Notes: generated by a model not told the origin, from the letters alone. Shown: positions 47,639 through 60,222, counted from the first letter of the stretch. The stretch is DNA of 64,000 nucleotides from Hydrangea macrophylla (GCA_033977485.1 CM066993.1:69976864-70040863); one strand, 5' to 3'. Translations and numbers: made by a program.

Positions 47639-50597
47639 TGTAATAACCTGCATTTTCATTTCATTTTCATATTTAAATTGTAATTGCATTGTTATAATTA
47701 TTTCATGCGATATTGTCTGCTTTTATTTTTTTTTAATTTCAATTTGTGTGTGTAGAATTTATTTCTTATTATGTTTCATATTCAAAATTCTTTTGGGGTC
47801 AAATTGGAATTTTACAAAAAAATTGTAATACCTGTGTTGGATTTCAAAATCTGTATTTCAAAACGGTGAAAATAAACTTCTATTAACTCAATCAGTATTT
47901 TTATAAAACCAGAAAATCAATTCTTACGTTAAAATGAATCTTCTGTATTTTTGTGGTGACCACCGCGCCCCGAAAATACCAGTTTATGTCCAAAACTGTC
48001 CGCGCTGTGTGAACTTCCACAGATTTTGGAAGTGACTGATTTGGACATTTGCTTTATTTCCATTTATGGCAAGTAATCATTGGACAAGGCATTGTTTGGG
48101 AATGTTTAACTTGTGTGTGTTGTGTAGTGTCTAAAAGCTAAATTCCCAAACAACATTACATTGACCCCTATTGATCTATACTTACCTCTTGGAATAACAG
48201 ATGAGTTAATACTCATCTGTGTATATATATCATACGTATGTATATATCAATGTTTAGTATAGCTTTAATTAATTAAGAAACAAAACCATTTGTTGAGTAT
48301 ATTGTAATGAACTTGGAGCCCAAGTTCTTAGGATTGGCTTATATATACATACACTCCTTACTCTCCAGAATTTACACTATCTGCTGTTGGTTTTCAAAAA
48401 CAAATATAGAGAGTTTCAGAGAGGAAGAGAAAAGCTCCTAATTCTCCATAGCCAAGCTTCAATTGGATTATCATATTTCTATTTCTTTCTCAACAAACAC
48501 ACACTTTCTTATCAATCAGTGAGTATTCTAAACTCACTAAGAATGTAATTTCATGTCTATTTACTGTGTGTTTGTTTAATTTGGTAATACACCATTGTTG
48601 ATCCTACGTATGAAATTCATAGCTTGAAATCAAGATTTTCAAACCTTAATCTAAATTCGTTTTTAGAGATGAATATGGTAGATTATACATCCTACATGCC
48701 ATGTTTGAAGTTTTAAAGTCTAATTTGTTCATATGAAAAAGTATATTAAGAAATTAGTTTTGACATGTTTTGGTTTTTCATAAAATTGAAGAGTTATAGT
48801 TAGAATCATGTTAAATTAACCATAGATTCTTAATCCTTGTTGAAAAACAAAGAGATCCATATATAATAGGACATATATACTAACAGAACTGAAATGGGTC
48901 AAAAAGACCCCTGTTTTACTGAACCAGAGCAGTTCCTGCGGAGAAGATGAAGCCTCAGCTTCATCTCGCGCCACGATCGCGCGCGCGAGAATCGCGCGAG
49001 CGGCCCGCGCGAGCGACCCCTCGCGCGAGCGGCCCGCGCGCGCGAGGTAGGCTTCCCCAGGCAGACGTAAGAGTTTATATATATATAATTGAAAATTTGG
49101 CTGGTCGCGCGAGAACCCCTTCGCGCGAGCGATCCGCGCGCGCGACCTTGTTTTCCTCAGGCAGACAGAAAGTTTATTAATAAAAGGAAATTTGGGCATA
49201 TCGCGCGAGCGGCCCGCGCGAGCGACCTTTCGCGCGAGCGGCCCGCGCGCGCGAGGTTTAGCAGTTTCTGTTTTTGTCTATTTTCTGTTAAGGGACTGTT
49301 TGGTTCAACTTTTTAGTACTGTTAAGGTTCTGTTTGGGATATTTAGTTAATCAGAACTCTATTTGGTTATGTTTGAATGATTAAAACATTGTAGTATGAC
49401 TCATTGATCCCCGTACGCGTGTTGTTCCTTTAATTAAGCATTTTTGTCTTCATTTAAGTACATACCATTCATGTGGGTCAGTGGTACATGCATATGGGTG
49501 TCAGTCTGTGTGGAAAAGAGTAATGGTAGTGTGGAAAAAGAGTATGAGTTTGTGTTTGTGGTCGTGGTTGTGGTTGAGTATGAGTTGTGGTTGTGGTCGT
49601 GGTTGTGGTTGTGGTTGCGATTGTGGAAGAGGGTATCTTTGAAATGCGACGGTGGCAAATAAGGACACTCCCTGACGCCCATGGAAGCGTCAAAGTGTGT
49701 GAAGCCGAACTCGGACATTCCCTGGCACCCATGGTAGTGCTAAAGTGTGGCCTACGGACACTCCCTGATAACTCAAGTCTGGATACTGTGTGAGGGGTTG
49801 CCCCGGTATTTGCATGGCGGTTAGGGTATTCAAAGTGTGAGGCATTGGACACTCCCTGGTACCCCGGACCAAAGTGTGAGGCAAACTGGACACTCCCTGG
49901 CGCCCCGTTGCTAAAGTGTGGCTATCTGAGTGTTTCAAAGATACCAGGAGTAGGATAGTGGGTTGTTGTGGCTGTCGAGAGAAAAGAGTCGGCAAGATGA
50001 GTGTGGTGCATTGTTCTCATACACGGTCCCATCTGTTTAAATTACCCTCTTTAAATAATGTTGTGAATGTTTTCTAAATGAGCTCCTTACTTCAATAATA
50101 AACTTGTGGATTTAAATGGGAATTGGAAAAGGGTAAGTTGGTATGTTTTACATTCAAAGTCATGTTTTTAATACTCACCAGCTTCTTGAAGCTGACGACG
50201 TTGATGTGTCCTGGATATTCGTGTTCAGGCTTTTCAGGTTTTAACCAGGAGGAAACATATGACTACGCTAATTGAGGTGGCTGCTGTTGGAATAAAGAGA
50301 CTGTTTATTTTATGCTTTAAGTTTATCTGTTTTAAGTTATGAACTATTTTGTTTTTATAAGGATGACTGTAACAGCCTCTAAGTTATTATTTTATTTTCA
50401 AGGCGGTCTGTGCCTTAGTTGACCCCGTATCATAAGATGTAATAAGTTAGAAAATTTTTTGTAAGCCTTGATTGCTTTACTCTGATTATATGTTGTTCGA
50501 CGTTTGGGACGGAATCGATCCTTCAAACTGTCGCGACCTACGGGTCCATAAAGGAAATTAAACGCTTTCCTTATTTATGCTACGTCGGGGCGTGACA
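47639..50597 (+). repeat. LTR 3 of the Gypsy array
   Basis: The shortest LTR: it lacks 15 bases in the second GC block (near 49106), a deletion between the direct repeats gtcgcgcgag, shared with LTR 4. It also shares aagtacat (49457) with LTR 4. Private change: ctggatattcg (50212-50222). Confidence 0.95.
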
Positions 50598-50605
50598 GGA
50601 TTTAG

Positions 50606-50617
50606 TGGTATCAGAGC
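50606..50617 (+). other. primer-binding site, unit 3
   Basis: TGGTATCAGAGC, initiator tRNA-Met type, 8 bases after LTR 3. Confidence 0.95.
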
Positions 50618-51308
50618 CAGGTTACCTAGATTGACCAGGCTCAGTTATTCACGCCACAGATTAGTGACACAGATTACCCTTAAGTTTTACTAAGCTATAC
50701 AACCAAGTTTCCCTAAGAATAGTCTGATTTACCAAGCTCATATTTACCGAACAACCAAGTTCCAGTTTTAGTTTAGTATGGATTATCCTTATTTCAGAAA
50801 CTAAGTTCTAGGTTGGTTTCGTCATAGAGGTGATTACACGATTGTCTTGTCACATCGACAAGAATGATAGCAGTTTCCATATATCTTCAGACGTATCCAT
50901 TTAGAATTAGCCAAGATGGCCATAACTTATGATGCCCCTACAGACAGATAGTAGCCGAGCTTCTAAGGAGTTAAGACATACCATAGCCCTCATAAATAGC
51001 TTAGGCACTGACGAACTTCCTGAGTCAAATCTCGGAATAGTCAGCATGGCCCATAGCCCAGAGTATAGAGAACAAGAATAAGAATACGACCTCCTTGCTA
51101 TTATATAGCCCTAGTTCGACTGCGTGTTTGGTGTATTATGTGTACTTGATATATGTTGCTTATTTGGATTTTATTATATGCTTATGATATTATACGAGTA
51201 TGTGATATAGTGATATTTACTCTTTTTGGATGTCGTCATTGTTTAAACTACTTTATGTTACTGCTTCATGCATGATCATCATTTTGTTATCATTATCATG
51301 CATTAAGA

Positions 51309-51612
51309 ATGGCTGGGAGACCAAGGAGGAACAGGAATTTGATTGAGGAGGCACCTTAGGCTGCCGGTCCCACAGAGATGTTTGAAGCCTTTGTCAAACG
51401 TCTCAAGAGGGTTAGTAATGCGAATGAAAACCAACGAGACCGCCAAACTGGAGATTAGCTGCTGGAGAGATTCCGTGCGCTTAGGCCCGAGTAGTTTGCG
51501 GGTACCGCGGAGCCCTGAAAAGCGGAACAGTGGTTGAGAAGGATGGACCGCATGTTCGACGTTGTTCAGTACAATGAGATGGACAAGAGGAGGTTAGCTA
51601 CCCTTGGGTATT
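51309..51612 (+). pseudogene. gag remnant, unit 3
   Basis: Same start, the same four in-frame stops (51357, 51456, 51492, 51516) and the same deletion junction as units 1 and 2. Confidence 0.8.
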
Positions 51613-52641
51613 TTACCTCATCGTTTGGAGAAAGCTTTGAGGGCTACCTCACCATTAGGAGCCGCAGTCAAGATAGGACACGTGCGCAAGGATTTTCCCT
51701 TACGGCTTGGAGACCATGGGATCCCTGCAAGGCTGATTGTCCTATCGATGAAGGAGTTCGACGTAATCCTAGGAATGGATTGGCTCTCTCAGAATCAAGT
51801 GAAGTTGGATTGTGCGAGGAAGAGAATTACATTCCCCGACAATGAGAATCAACCCTTCGATTCTCAATGTAACCCTTCGGGAGATATGTTCCTCACGAGA
51901 TGCTTAGCCAACATCGAAGTCGTCAGTACAGAGGTGTCAGCGTCATCTATACCTGTAGTCAAGGACTTCGAAGAAGTATTTGAAGACGTTTCTGGTTTGC
52001 CGCCCGAGAGAAGTATAGAGTTCTGTATTGAGCTTATACCGGGTACCGCACCGATCACCAAGATTCCCTACAGAATGGCCCCCACAGAACTATTGGAATT
52101 GAAGGAACAAGTTCAAGAGCTCGAGAACCTAGGTTTTGTACGCCCAAGTACATCGCCTTGGGGAGCACCGGTATTATTTGTAAAGAAGAAGGACGGAACG
52201 CTCAGGTTGTGTATCGACTACAGAGAACTGAACCGTGTGACTCTCAAGAACAAGTATCCCTTGCCTCGGATTGATGATTTGTTTGATCAACTACAAGGAG
52301 CTACGATATTTTCCAAGATAGACCTAAGGACGGGATATCATCAGTTGAGGGTACGAAAAGAAGACATACCTAAGACTGCTTTCAGAACCCGATATGGTCA
52401 TTATGAATTTCTGGTGATGCCGTTTGGAATGACGAATGCCCCGGCAGTATTCATGGATTTGATGAACATAGTGTTCAAGCCTTATTTAGATCAGTTCGTC
52501 ATCGTCTTTATTGATGATATTTTGATCTATTCTAAGTCAGGAGAAGAACACGAGCAACATCTACGGATTGCGATACAGACACTCAAGGACCATCAGTTGT
52601 ATGCCAAATCAGTAAGTGTGAGTTCTGGTTGCAAGAAGTGA
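51604..52641 (+). pseudogene. protease remnant plus N-terminal reverse transcriptase, unit 3
   Basis: 345 codons, protein identical to units 1 and 2; a silent g-to-a change lies near 52582. Same frameshift. Confidence 0.9.
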
Positions 52642-54848
52642 AATTTTTGGGACACAAGGTGTCATCTCGAGGAATTTCAGTGGATTCGTCCAAGACCGAT
52701 GCTGTATCAAATTGGGTTAGACCGAGCAACCCTACAGAAGTTCGGAGCTTTCTTGGACTCGCAGGCTATTACAGGAGATTCGTTGAGGGATTCTCAAAGA
52801 TAGCAGCACCTTTAACTGGGTTGACGAAGAAGAATCTGAAGTTTGAGTGGACAGAGAAGCATGAGCGAGCCTTTCTAGAGTTGAAAGAGAGACTCACTAC
52901 CGCACCAGTACTAGCAATACCCAAGCCTGATGAGAAGTTCACTATCTTTAGTGACGCGTCATATCAAGGATTAGGGTGCGTACTTATGCAAGATGGCAGG
53001 GTGATCGCCTATGGATCCAGACAGCTGAAGCCGAATGAATTGAACTATCCCATTCATGATTTGGAGTTGGCAGCAGTAGTTTTCGCACTCAAGATTTGGA
53101 GACACTATCTCTACGGTGAGAAGTTTGATTTATTCTCCGATCACAAGAGTCTAAGGTATTTGTTCACACAGAAAGAATTGAACATGAGGCAGCGCAGATG
53201 GATGGAGCTGATCAAAGATTACGACCTCACATTAGAATACCACCCGGGTAAAGCCAATGTGGTTGCTGATGCCTTGAGTCGACAGACTCGTGAGACGATC
53301 GCCTCCTTAATGGTGAGAGAGTGGCAAGCTTCGGAGACTTTGGAGGAATTCGATGTACAGAGTGCTGAAGAAGGAGAAGGACAATTGTTCGGATGTCTTA
53401 TCCTACAGCCTGTTCTTATCGACCGCATTATTGGAGCTCAGAAAGAAGATGAGAAGTTTCAGGCATGGTTCGTGAAGATGTCAGAAAAAGACCCGACAGA
53501 GTGGAAAGTGGGAGTCGACGGGGGATATCGGTGCAGGAATAGATTATGTGTGCCAGGTAATGAAGAGTTAAGGAAGGATATCCTGGAAGAAGCACATAAG
53601 TCGAGATATACCGTTCACCCGGGAGGAACGAAGATGTACAAGGATCTAAAGAGAAATTTCTGGTGGGAAGGTATGAAGAAAGACGTGGCCAAATTTGTAT
53701 CCAAGTGTTTGACGTGTCAACAAGTCAAAGCTGAACATCAGAGACCGTCAGGATTGTTGCAACCGCTACCTATTCCTGGTTGGAAGTGGGAGCACATTTC
53801 GATGGATTTTGTAGTAGGATTACCCCGGTCGCAGCAGAATCATGACGCTATTTGGGTAATCGTGGATCGATTGACGAAGTCAGCTCATTTCATTGCTTAT
53901 AGTATGACGTACCCGGTAGAGAAGATGAGCCGGATGTACATACAACAAGTTGTGCGACTTCACGGTGCACCGGTGTCGATTGTGTCAGACCGTGACGCAC
54001 GTTTTACCTCTGGATTTTGGGAAAGTCTGCAAGAAGCTATGGGAACTTCGCTCAAGATGAGCACTGCTTTTCACCCTCAGACAGATGGGCAGACTGAGCG
54101 TGTTAATCAGATAATGGAAGATATGCTCAGGGCTTGTGTGATCGATTTTGAAGAATCTTGGGAGACACACTTGCCATTGGTAGAATTTGCCTATAACAAC
54201 AGCTATCACACGAGTATCGGTATGGCTCCGTTCGAAGCATTGTACGGACGACCATGTCGTTCCCCATTGTGTTGGGCAGAGGTTGGGGACTCAGAATTGT
54301 TGGGACCAGATTTGGTAAGAGAAACCAATGAGAAGATTACTTTGGTCAAGGAGAGGATGAGAACCGCTCAGAGCCGGTATAAGAGTTATGCTGATCGACG
54401 CCGAAAGGATTTGGAGTTTAGTGTTGGGGATCACGTGCTTCTCAAGGTTTCACCAACCCGAGGAGTGGTACGTTTTGGTCTCAAGAGAGGAAAGTTAGCT
54501 CCGCGTTTCATCGGACCATTTGAGATTTTGGAACGTGTCGGGAAAGTAGCCTATCGACTGGCGCTACCACCGAAGATGTCCGGGGTTCACAACGTATTCC
54601 ACGTAAGTATGTTGAGGAAATACATACGAGACCCCTCACATGTGGTTAGTTATGACGACATTGAGACAAGTCATAACGTTTCTTACAAGGAGAGACCGGT
54701 GAAGATTCTGGATCAAAGTATCAAGAGGCTGAGGAACAAAGAAATTCCATTGGTGAAGGTTCAGTGGAATCACCATGACGAGAATGAAGCCTCGTGGGAA
54801 GTTGAAGCTGATATGAGGATGAAGTACCCGGAATTATTTCAGGACTAG
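52629..54848 (+). pseudogene. RT thumb, RNase H, integrase and chromodomain-like end, unit 3
   Basis: 739 codons identical to unit 2 (Glu and Gly at the two variable sites). Catalytic RNase H and integrase residues are all present, but there is no start upstream in frame. Confidence 0.92.
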
Positions 54849-54880
54849 TTAGTCTTGATTTCGGGGGCGAAATCCTGTTT

Positions 54881-54893
54881 AAGGGAGGAAGGG
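54881..54893 (+). other. polypurine tract, unit 3
   Basis: aagggaggaaggg directly before LTR 4. Confidence 0.9.
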
Positions 54894-57864
54894 TGTAATA
54901 ACCTGCATTTTCATTTCATTTTCATATTTAAATTGTAATTGCATTGTTATAATTATTTCATGCGATATTGTCTGCTTTTATTTTTTTTTAATTTCAATTT
55001 GTGTGTGTAGAATTTATTTCTTATTATGTTTCATATTCAAAATTCTTTTGGGGTCAAATTGGAATTTTACAAAAAAATTGTAATACCTGTGTTGGATTTC
55101 AAAATCTGTATTTCAAAACGGTGAAAATAAACTTCTATTAACTCAATCAGTATTTTTATAAAACCAGAAAATCAATTCTTACGTTAAAATGAATCTTCTG
55201 TATTTTTGTGGTGACCACCGCGCCCCGAAAATACCAGTTTATGTCCAAAACTGTCCGCGCTGTGTGAACTTCCACAGATTTTGGAAGTGACTGATTTGGA
55301 CATTTGCTTTATTTCCATTTATGGCAAGTAATCATTGGACAAGGCATTGTTTGGGAATGTTTAACTTGTGTGTGTTGTGTAGTGTCTAAAAGCTAAATTC
55401 CCAAACAACATTACATTGACCCCTATTGATCTATACTTACCTCTTGGAATAACAGATGAGTTAATACTCATCTGTGTATATATATCATACGTATGTATAT
55501 ATCAATGTTTAGTATAGCTTTAATTAATTAAGAAACAAAACCATTTGTTGAGTATATTGTAATGAACTTGGAGCCCAAGTTCTTAGGATTGGCTTATATA
55601 TACATACACTCCTTACTCTCCAGAATTTACACTATCTGCTGTTGGTTTTCAAAAACAAATATAGAGAGTTTCAGAGAGGAAGAGAAAAGCTCCTAATTCT
55701 CCATAGCCAAGCTTCAATTGGATTATCATATTTCTATTTCTTTCTCAACAAACACACACTTTCTTATCAATCAGTGAGTATTCTAAACTCACTAAGAATG
55801 TAATTTCATGTCTATTTACTGTGTGTTTGTTTAATTTGGTAATACACCATTGTTGATCCTACGTATGAAATTCATAGCTTGAAATCAAGATTTTCAAACC
55901 TTAATCTAAATTCGTTTTTAGAGATGAATATGGTAGATTATACATCCTACATGCCATGTTTGAAGTTTTAAAGTCTAATTTGTTCATATGAAAAAGTATA
56001 TTAAGAAATTAGTTTTGACATGTTTTGGTTTTTCATAAAATTGAAGAGTTATAGTTAGAATCATGTTAAATTAACCATAGATTCTTAATCCTTGTTGAAA
56101 AACAAAGAGATCCATATATAATAGGACATATATACTAACAGAACTGAAATGGGTCAAAAAGACCCCTGTTTTACTGAACCAGAGCAGTTCCTGCGGAGAA
56201 GATGAAGCCTCAGCTTCATCTCGCGCCACGATCGCGCGCGCGAGAATCGCGCGAGCGGCCCGCGCGAGCGACCCCTCGCGCGAGCGGCCCGCGCGCGCGA
56301 GGTAGGCTTCCCCAGGCAGACGTAAGAGTTTATATATATATAATTGAAAATTTGGCTGGTCGCGCGAGAACCCCTTCGCGCGAGCGATCCGCGCGCGCGA
56401 CCTTGTTTTCCTCAGGCAGACAGAAAGTTTATTAATAAAAGGAAATTTGGGCATATCGCGCGAGCGGCCCGCGCGAGCGACCTTTCGCGCGAGCGGCCCG
56501 CGCGCGCGAGGTTTAGCAGTTTCTGTTTTTGTCTATTTTCTGTTAAGGGACTGTTTGGTTCAACTTTTTAGTACTGTTAAGGTTCTGTTTGGGATATTTA
56601 GTTAATCAGAACTCTATTTGGTTATGTTTGAATGATTAAAACATTGTAGTATGACTCATTGATCCCCGTACGCGTGTTGTTCCTTTAATTAAGCATTTTT
56701 GTCTTCATTTAAGTACATACCATTCATGTGGGTCAGTGGTACATGCATATGGGTGTCAGTCTGTGTGGAAAAGAGTAATGGTAGTGTGGAAAAAGAGTAT
56801 GAGTTTGTGTTTGTGGTCGTGGTTGTGGTTGAGTATGAGTTGTGGTTGTGGTCGTGGTTGTGGTCGTGGTTGTGGTTGTGGTTGCGATTGTGGAAGAGGG
56901 TATCTTTGAAATGCGACGGTGGCAAATAAGGACACTCCCTGACGCCCATGGAAGCGTCAAAGTGTGTGAAGCCGAACTCGGACATTCCCTGGCACCCATG
57001 GTAGTGCTAAAGTGTGGCCTACGGACACTCCCTGATAACTCAAGTCTGGATACTGTGTGAGGGGTTGCCCCGGTATTTGCATGGCGGTTAGGGTATTCAA
57101 AGTGTGAGGCATTGGACACTCCCTGGTACCCCGGACCAAAGTGTGAGGCAAACTGGACACTCCCTGGCGCCCCGTTGCTAAAGTGTGGCTATCTGAGTGT
57201 TTCAAAGATACCAGGAGTAGGATAGTGGGTTGTTGTGGCTGTCGAGAGAAAAGAGTCGGCAAGATGAGTGTGGTGCATTGTTCTCATACACGGTCCCATC
57301 TGTTTAAATTACCCTCTTTAAATAATGTTGTGAATGTTTTCTAAATGAGCTCCTTACTTCAATAATAAACTTGTGGATTTAAATGGGAATTGGAAAAGGG
57401 TAAGTTGGTATGTTTTACATTCAAAGTCATGTTTTTAATACTCACCAGCTTCTTGAAGCTGACGACGTTGATGCGTCCTGGACATTCGTGTTCAGGCTTT
57501 TCAGGTTTTAACCAGGAGGAAACATATGACTACGCTAATTGAGGTGGCTGCTGTTGGAATAAAGAGACTGTTTATTTTATGCTTTAAGTTTATCTGTTTT
57601 AAGTTATGAACTATTTTGTTTTTATAAGGATGACTGTAACAGCCTCTAAGTTATTATTTTATTTTCAAGGCGGTCTGTGCCTTAGTTGACCCCGTATCAT
57701 AAGATGTAATAAGTTAGAAAATTTTTTGTAAGCCTTGATTGCTTTACTCTGATTATATGTTGTTCGACGTTTGGGACGGAATCGATCCTTCAAACTGTCG
57801 CGACCTACGGGTCCATAAAGGAAATTAAACGCTTTCCTTATTTATGCTACGTCGGGGCGTGACA
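54894..57864 (+). repeat. LTR 4 of the Gypsy array
   Basis: Shares the 15-base deletion and aagtacat with LTR 3. Private features: an expanded gtggtc/gtggtt tract (about 56842-56885) and gatgcgtcc (57470). It ends GTGACA and is followed by the right copy of tgtga. Confidence 0.95.
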
Positions 57865-57869
57865 TGTGA
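57865..57869 (+). other. target-site duplication, right copy
   Basis: tgtga directly after LTR 4, matching 33085-33089. Confidence 0.9.
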
Positions 57870-58115
57870 AACATACAAAATCCATGGAAACATTCGGGGA
57901 ACACAGTTTTTATCCCATCAATAATACCGGGGTGCCGATCGGATATAAATGTTATCTTCCGTTCCGTACCCAATATCTAACGAAGCTCAGTTAGGAACCA
58001 CAACCAGTTATCCTTATCCTCTGACCCGACTACTGCAAATGCAAGACTATACACTTCTGCACACAAAAACATATACATACAATATTGTGGTCAGTGTAAA
58101 AATATTTGCAAATTT

Positions 58116-58275
58116 TAGTGCATAATTGTACACTATATTATTAAATCAGAAGTCGACCTACAGTCAACCTACAGAATCTTTCACACTACAGAAAAGGACC
58201 TTAATTTGTAGTGCATAATTGTACACTATATTATTAAATCAGAAGTCAACCTACAGAACTTAACATATATCGTAA
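58116..58275 (+). repeat. 93-bp tandem duplication in the transposase intron
   Basis: tagtgcataattgtacacta...agaagtcnacctacag begins at 58116 and again at 58209. The unit contains its own inverted pair (gtgcataattgtacac). Confidence 0.85.
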
Positions 58276-59531
58276 AGTCCTGTAGTGTGAAATTTCACAG
58301 TTAACAGGTTGCATTTTCACACTACAGTATGAAACTTTTGACATGATACAACGGAAAAAATTCAAACACAATTAAGTGCACCCGACTCACCTTGGTTCCC
58401 AGTTTTACACGTCGCACCAAGTACGACACCCTTGTGTCTTCCTTTCAAAAACGTTCCATCCAAAAATATAAGAGGTCTTAAAAATTTGAAGCCATGTATG
58501 CATGCCGCAAAGGAGACAAAACATCTGTTGAATCTTTTGGACGACTGATCCACGTCCAACACGAGATGGCTTCCAGGATTAACCCTTTCTGCCTCATGGA
58601 AGTACCACCTCAGTTTATCAAATGAACGCGCATGATCTCCATAAATCTCCCTCCTTGCATTCTCAAGCCCCAGCCAAGCATGATGGTATTTAATGTCAAT
58701 ACCGTAACTATCTTTAACCTCACCAATAACGTCGATAGGTCTATAAAGAGGCTGCCTACGTATTTTATCCTCCATCAAATCACCGACTATCTGCGAATTC
58801 ATTCGAGGATGGGAAGAAGTACGAATAACGGATCCACAAGTGTGGATCTTGTTGAACTCGCGTATATAGAAAAAACCATTCAAACGCTGCTTGGTTGCGT
58901 GCACCCTCCATTGACACCCTTTTTCGTTGCGAAGGGAACACTCAGCAGTAATCCGCTTTGTTTCATTTTTCAAATACTTGAAGTTAAAACCAACCTCAAT
59001 TGCATACTTACACAGTGACCTGCGAAATTCCTCGGCACCACCTTCAAATGTCTGACCAACATCTTGAAGTTCACTACTCCATGACGAGCTCTGCAATACT
59101 TTTTGACGCTTCCTATTTACTGATGGTTCAATGTCATTCAATACAGCAATTTGCATGTCTTGACTGCATGCGGAATCACCACATACATCATCATCGCTTG
59201 AGTCACCATCAGTTTCCATGACCATGACACATACGTCAACAATGGTCATTTTCAATTGCCTAGCCACCCTAATCATCTCAGCAACACCCATCTCGCTATC
59301 CAACATGCACTTTCCATACCCCGGCAGTTTGTAAGTTAACGACATGTCAACTTCTTTGATATGAGGCCACCTTCCAATGATATGCTGTACGATCTCACCA
59401 TATCTCACATCGTCTGTCATCCTAATGACCGCATCATCACCATCGTACGAGCATATAAGGATAACATGATTATTCAATGACTCAGTTACAATCTGCATGT
59501 CAAAACCGTTCAGTGTGAAAATCAATACCAT

Positions 59532-60222
59532 AATAAGAGTTCTGAAAAACGAGTATGAAATTATATACTATAAATGGAAGCAGCAGTGTGTATATTCACG
59601 CCCTTGAAGATTTGATAATCAAGTATAACTAATCATTTTGAAGATGTAAAAATGAATTAAACAGACAATCTATACACACCTCTTCCATTATTCAGCCGAT
59701 ATGTCCTGTCCTGAACTAGAACTTTTGATCAGACGAAATGTCTGATTTGATCAACTTACGAGTTTCACTTCAAACTAGTATTATAGACTTCTCAATGATA
59801 TCTCACAAAATTCATAGCCTTCAATCCAAATAGGAACAGTGATACTCGTTGATGATGTGACCTCTTGATTGAATATGAATTACACTTTAAATGCTCAAAT
59901 AGTGAAACGTTTTTGTAACTGTTTATAGAGTAATCTCCTAAACTATTGGGATGTTATTTACCAGAATAAATTCGGATTTGATGAGATTTGTTCAGTTTTT
60001 GGTAAGTGATTCAAAATTTAAATCTGATTTGTAATAAATGTATATATATATTACAGGGTTGTGCATATAGGTTAGGGGTATAAAAGACTTCTACTATTTC
60101 TATAATAGGTAAATTTGGACTAATCTCTAACAACATCTACAATTGTAGGGTCTATTATTGGGTAGTACCAATTAGTGGGTCTATTGCAAAAAACATTGGT
60201 AGAATGGGATTTTCCACTAAAT
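59532..60222 (-). other. upstream region of the transposase to the tentative MULE end
   Basis: No coding. Just upstream of the ATG, on the minus strand, is a splice-acceptor-like tttttcag, suggesting a 5' UTR intron. The outermost 50 bases weakly mirror 25474-25525. Confidence 0.4.

Larger units (their letters stand above)
33090..57864 (+). mobile_element. tandem Ty3/Gypsy array: 4 LTRs, 3 internal regions
   Basis: Structure: LTR 33090-36070, internal 36071-40366, LTR 40367-43342, internal 43343-47638, LTR 47639-50597, internal 50598-54893, LTR 54894-57864. All internals are exactly 4296 bp and differ by only a few substitutions. LTRs are 2981, 2976, 2959 and 2971 bp. A tRNA-iMet primer site follows each of the first three LTRs and a polypurine tract precedes each of the last three. 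Domain order RT-RNaseH-integrase-chromodomain-like end and the long LTRs point to a chromovirus of the Tekay/Del type. One tgtga duplication flanks the array. It lies in the coding region of the MULE transposase, in the opposite orientation. Confidence 0.95.
57865..59531 (-). pseudogene. MULE transposase, N-terminal half
   Basis: Exon 59531-58391 and exon 58056-57865 are separated by an intron 58390-58057 (AAG|GTGAGT ... TGTGCAG|AA). The first part has a PB1-like start (about residues 20-100), the MuDR DNA-binding region with a zinc-binding pattern (ECSLRNEKGCQWRVHA ... IHTC) and then the start of the DDE domain (FLDGTFLKGRHKGVVLGATC). The second exon continues EVYSLAFAVVGSED ... and has the second catalytic Asp in ISDRHPGII and then FCMFHM. 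A TAG at 57979-57977 interrupts it between WFLTELR and ILGTERK. With the array and one duplication copy removed, exons total 2199 nt (733 codons with stops). A likely 5' UTR acceptor (tttttcag) lies just before the ATG, so the true start could differ. Confidence 0.85.
25474..60222. mobile_element. Ulp1-carrying Mutator-like element (MULE), interrupted by a Gypsy array
   Basis: The element is defined by two convergent genes, an Ulp1-like protease gene (plus) and a MULE transposase (minus), the arrangement known for Ulp1-carrying (Kaonashi-type) plant MULEs. The ends are tentative. The stretch starting at 25474 (atttattagaaagtcc...) and the inverted right flank at 60222 (atttagtggaaaatcc...) align over about 50 bases, including tgcaatTgG-cc near 25510, at roughly 65-70 percent by eye. 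I found no 9-bp duplication. Removing the 24.8-kb retrotransposon array leaves an element of about 10 kb. Confidence 0.5.

Noticed and set aside
33090..57864. Three independent nested insertions
   Set aside because: No private target duplications at internal borders, and adjacent units share single LTRs exactly end to end.
33090..57864. Pure assembly duplication
   Set aside because: Units differ at several substitutions and LTR length variants, so they are not copies of one consensus, though the unit number still needs spanning reads.
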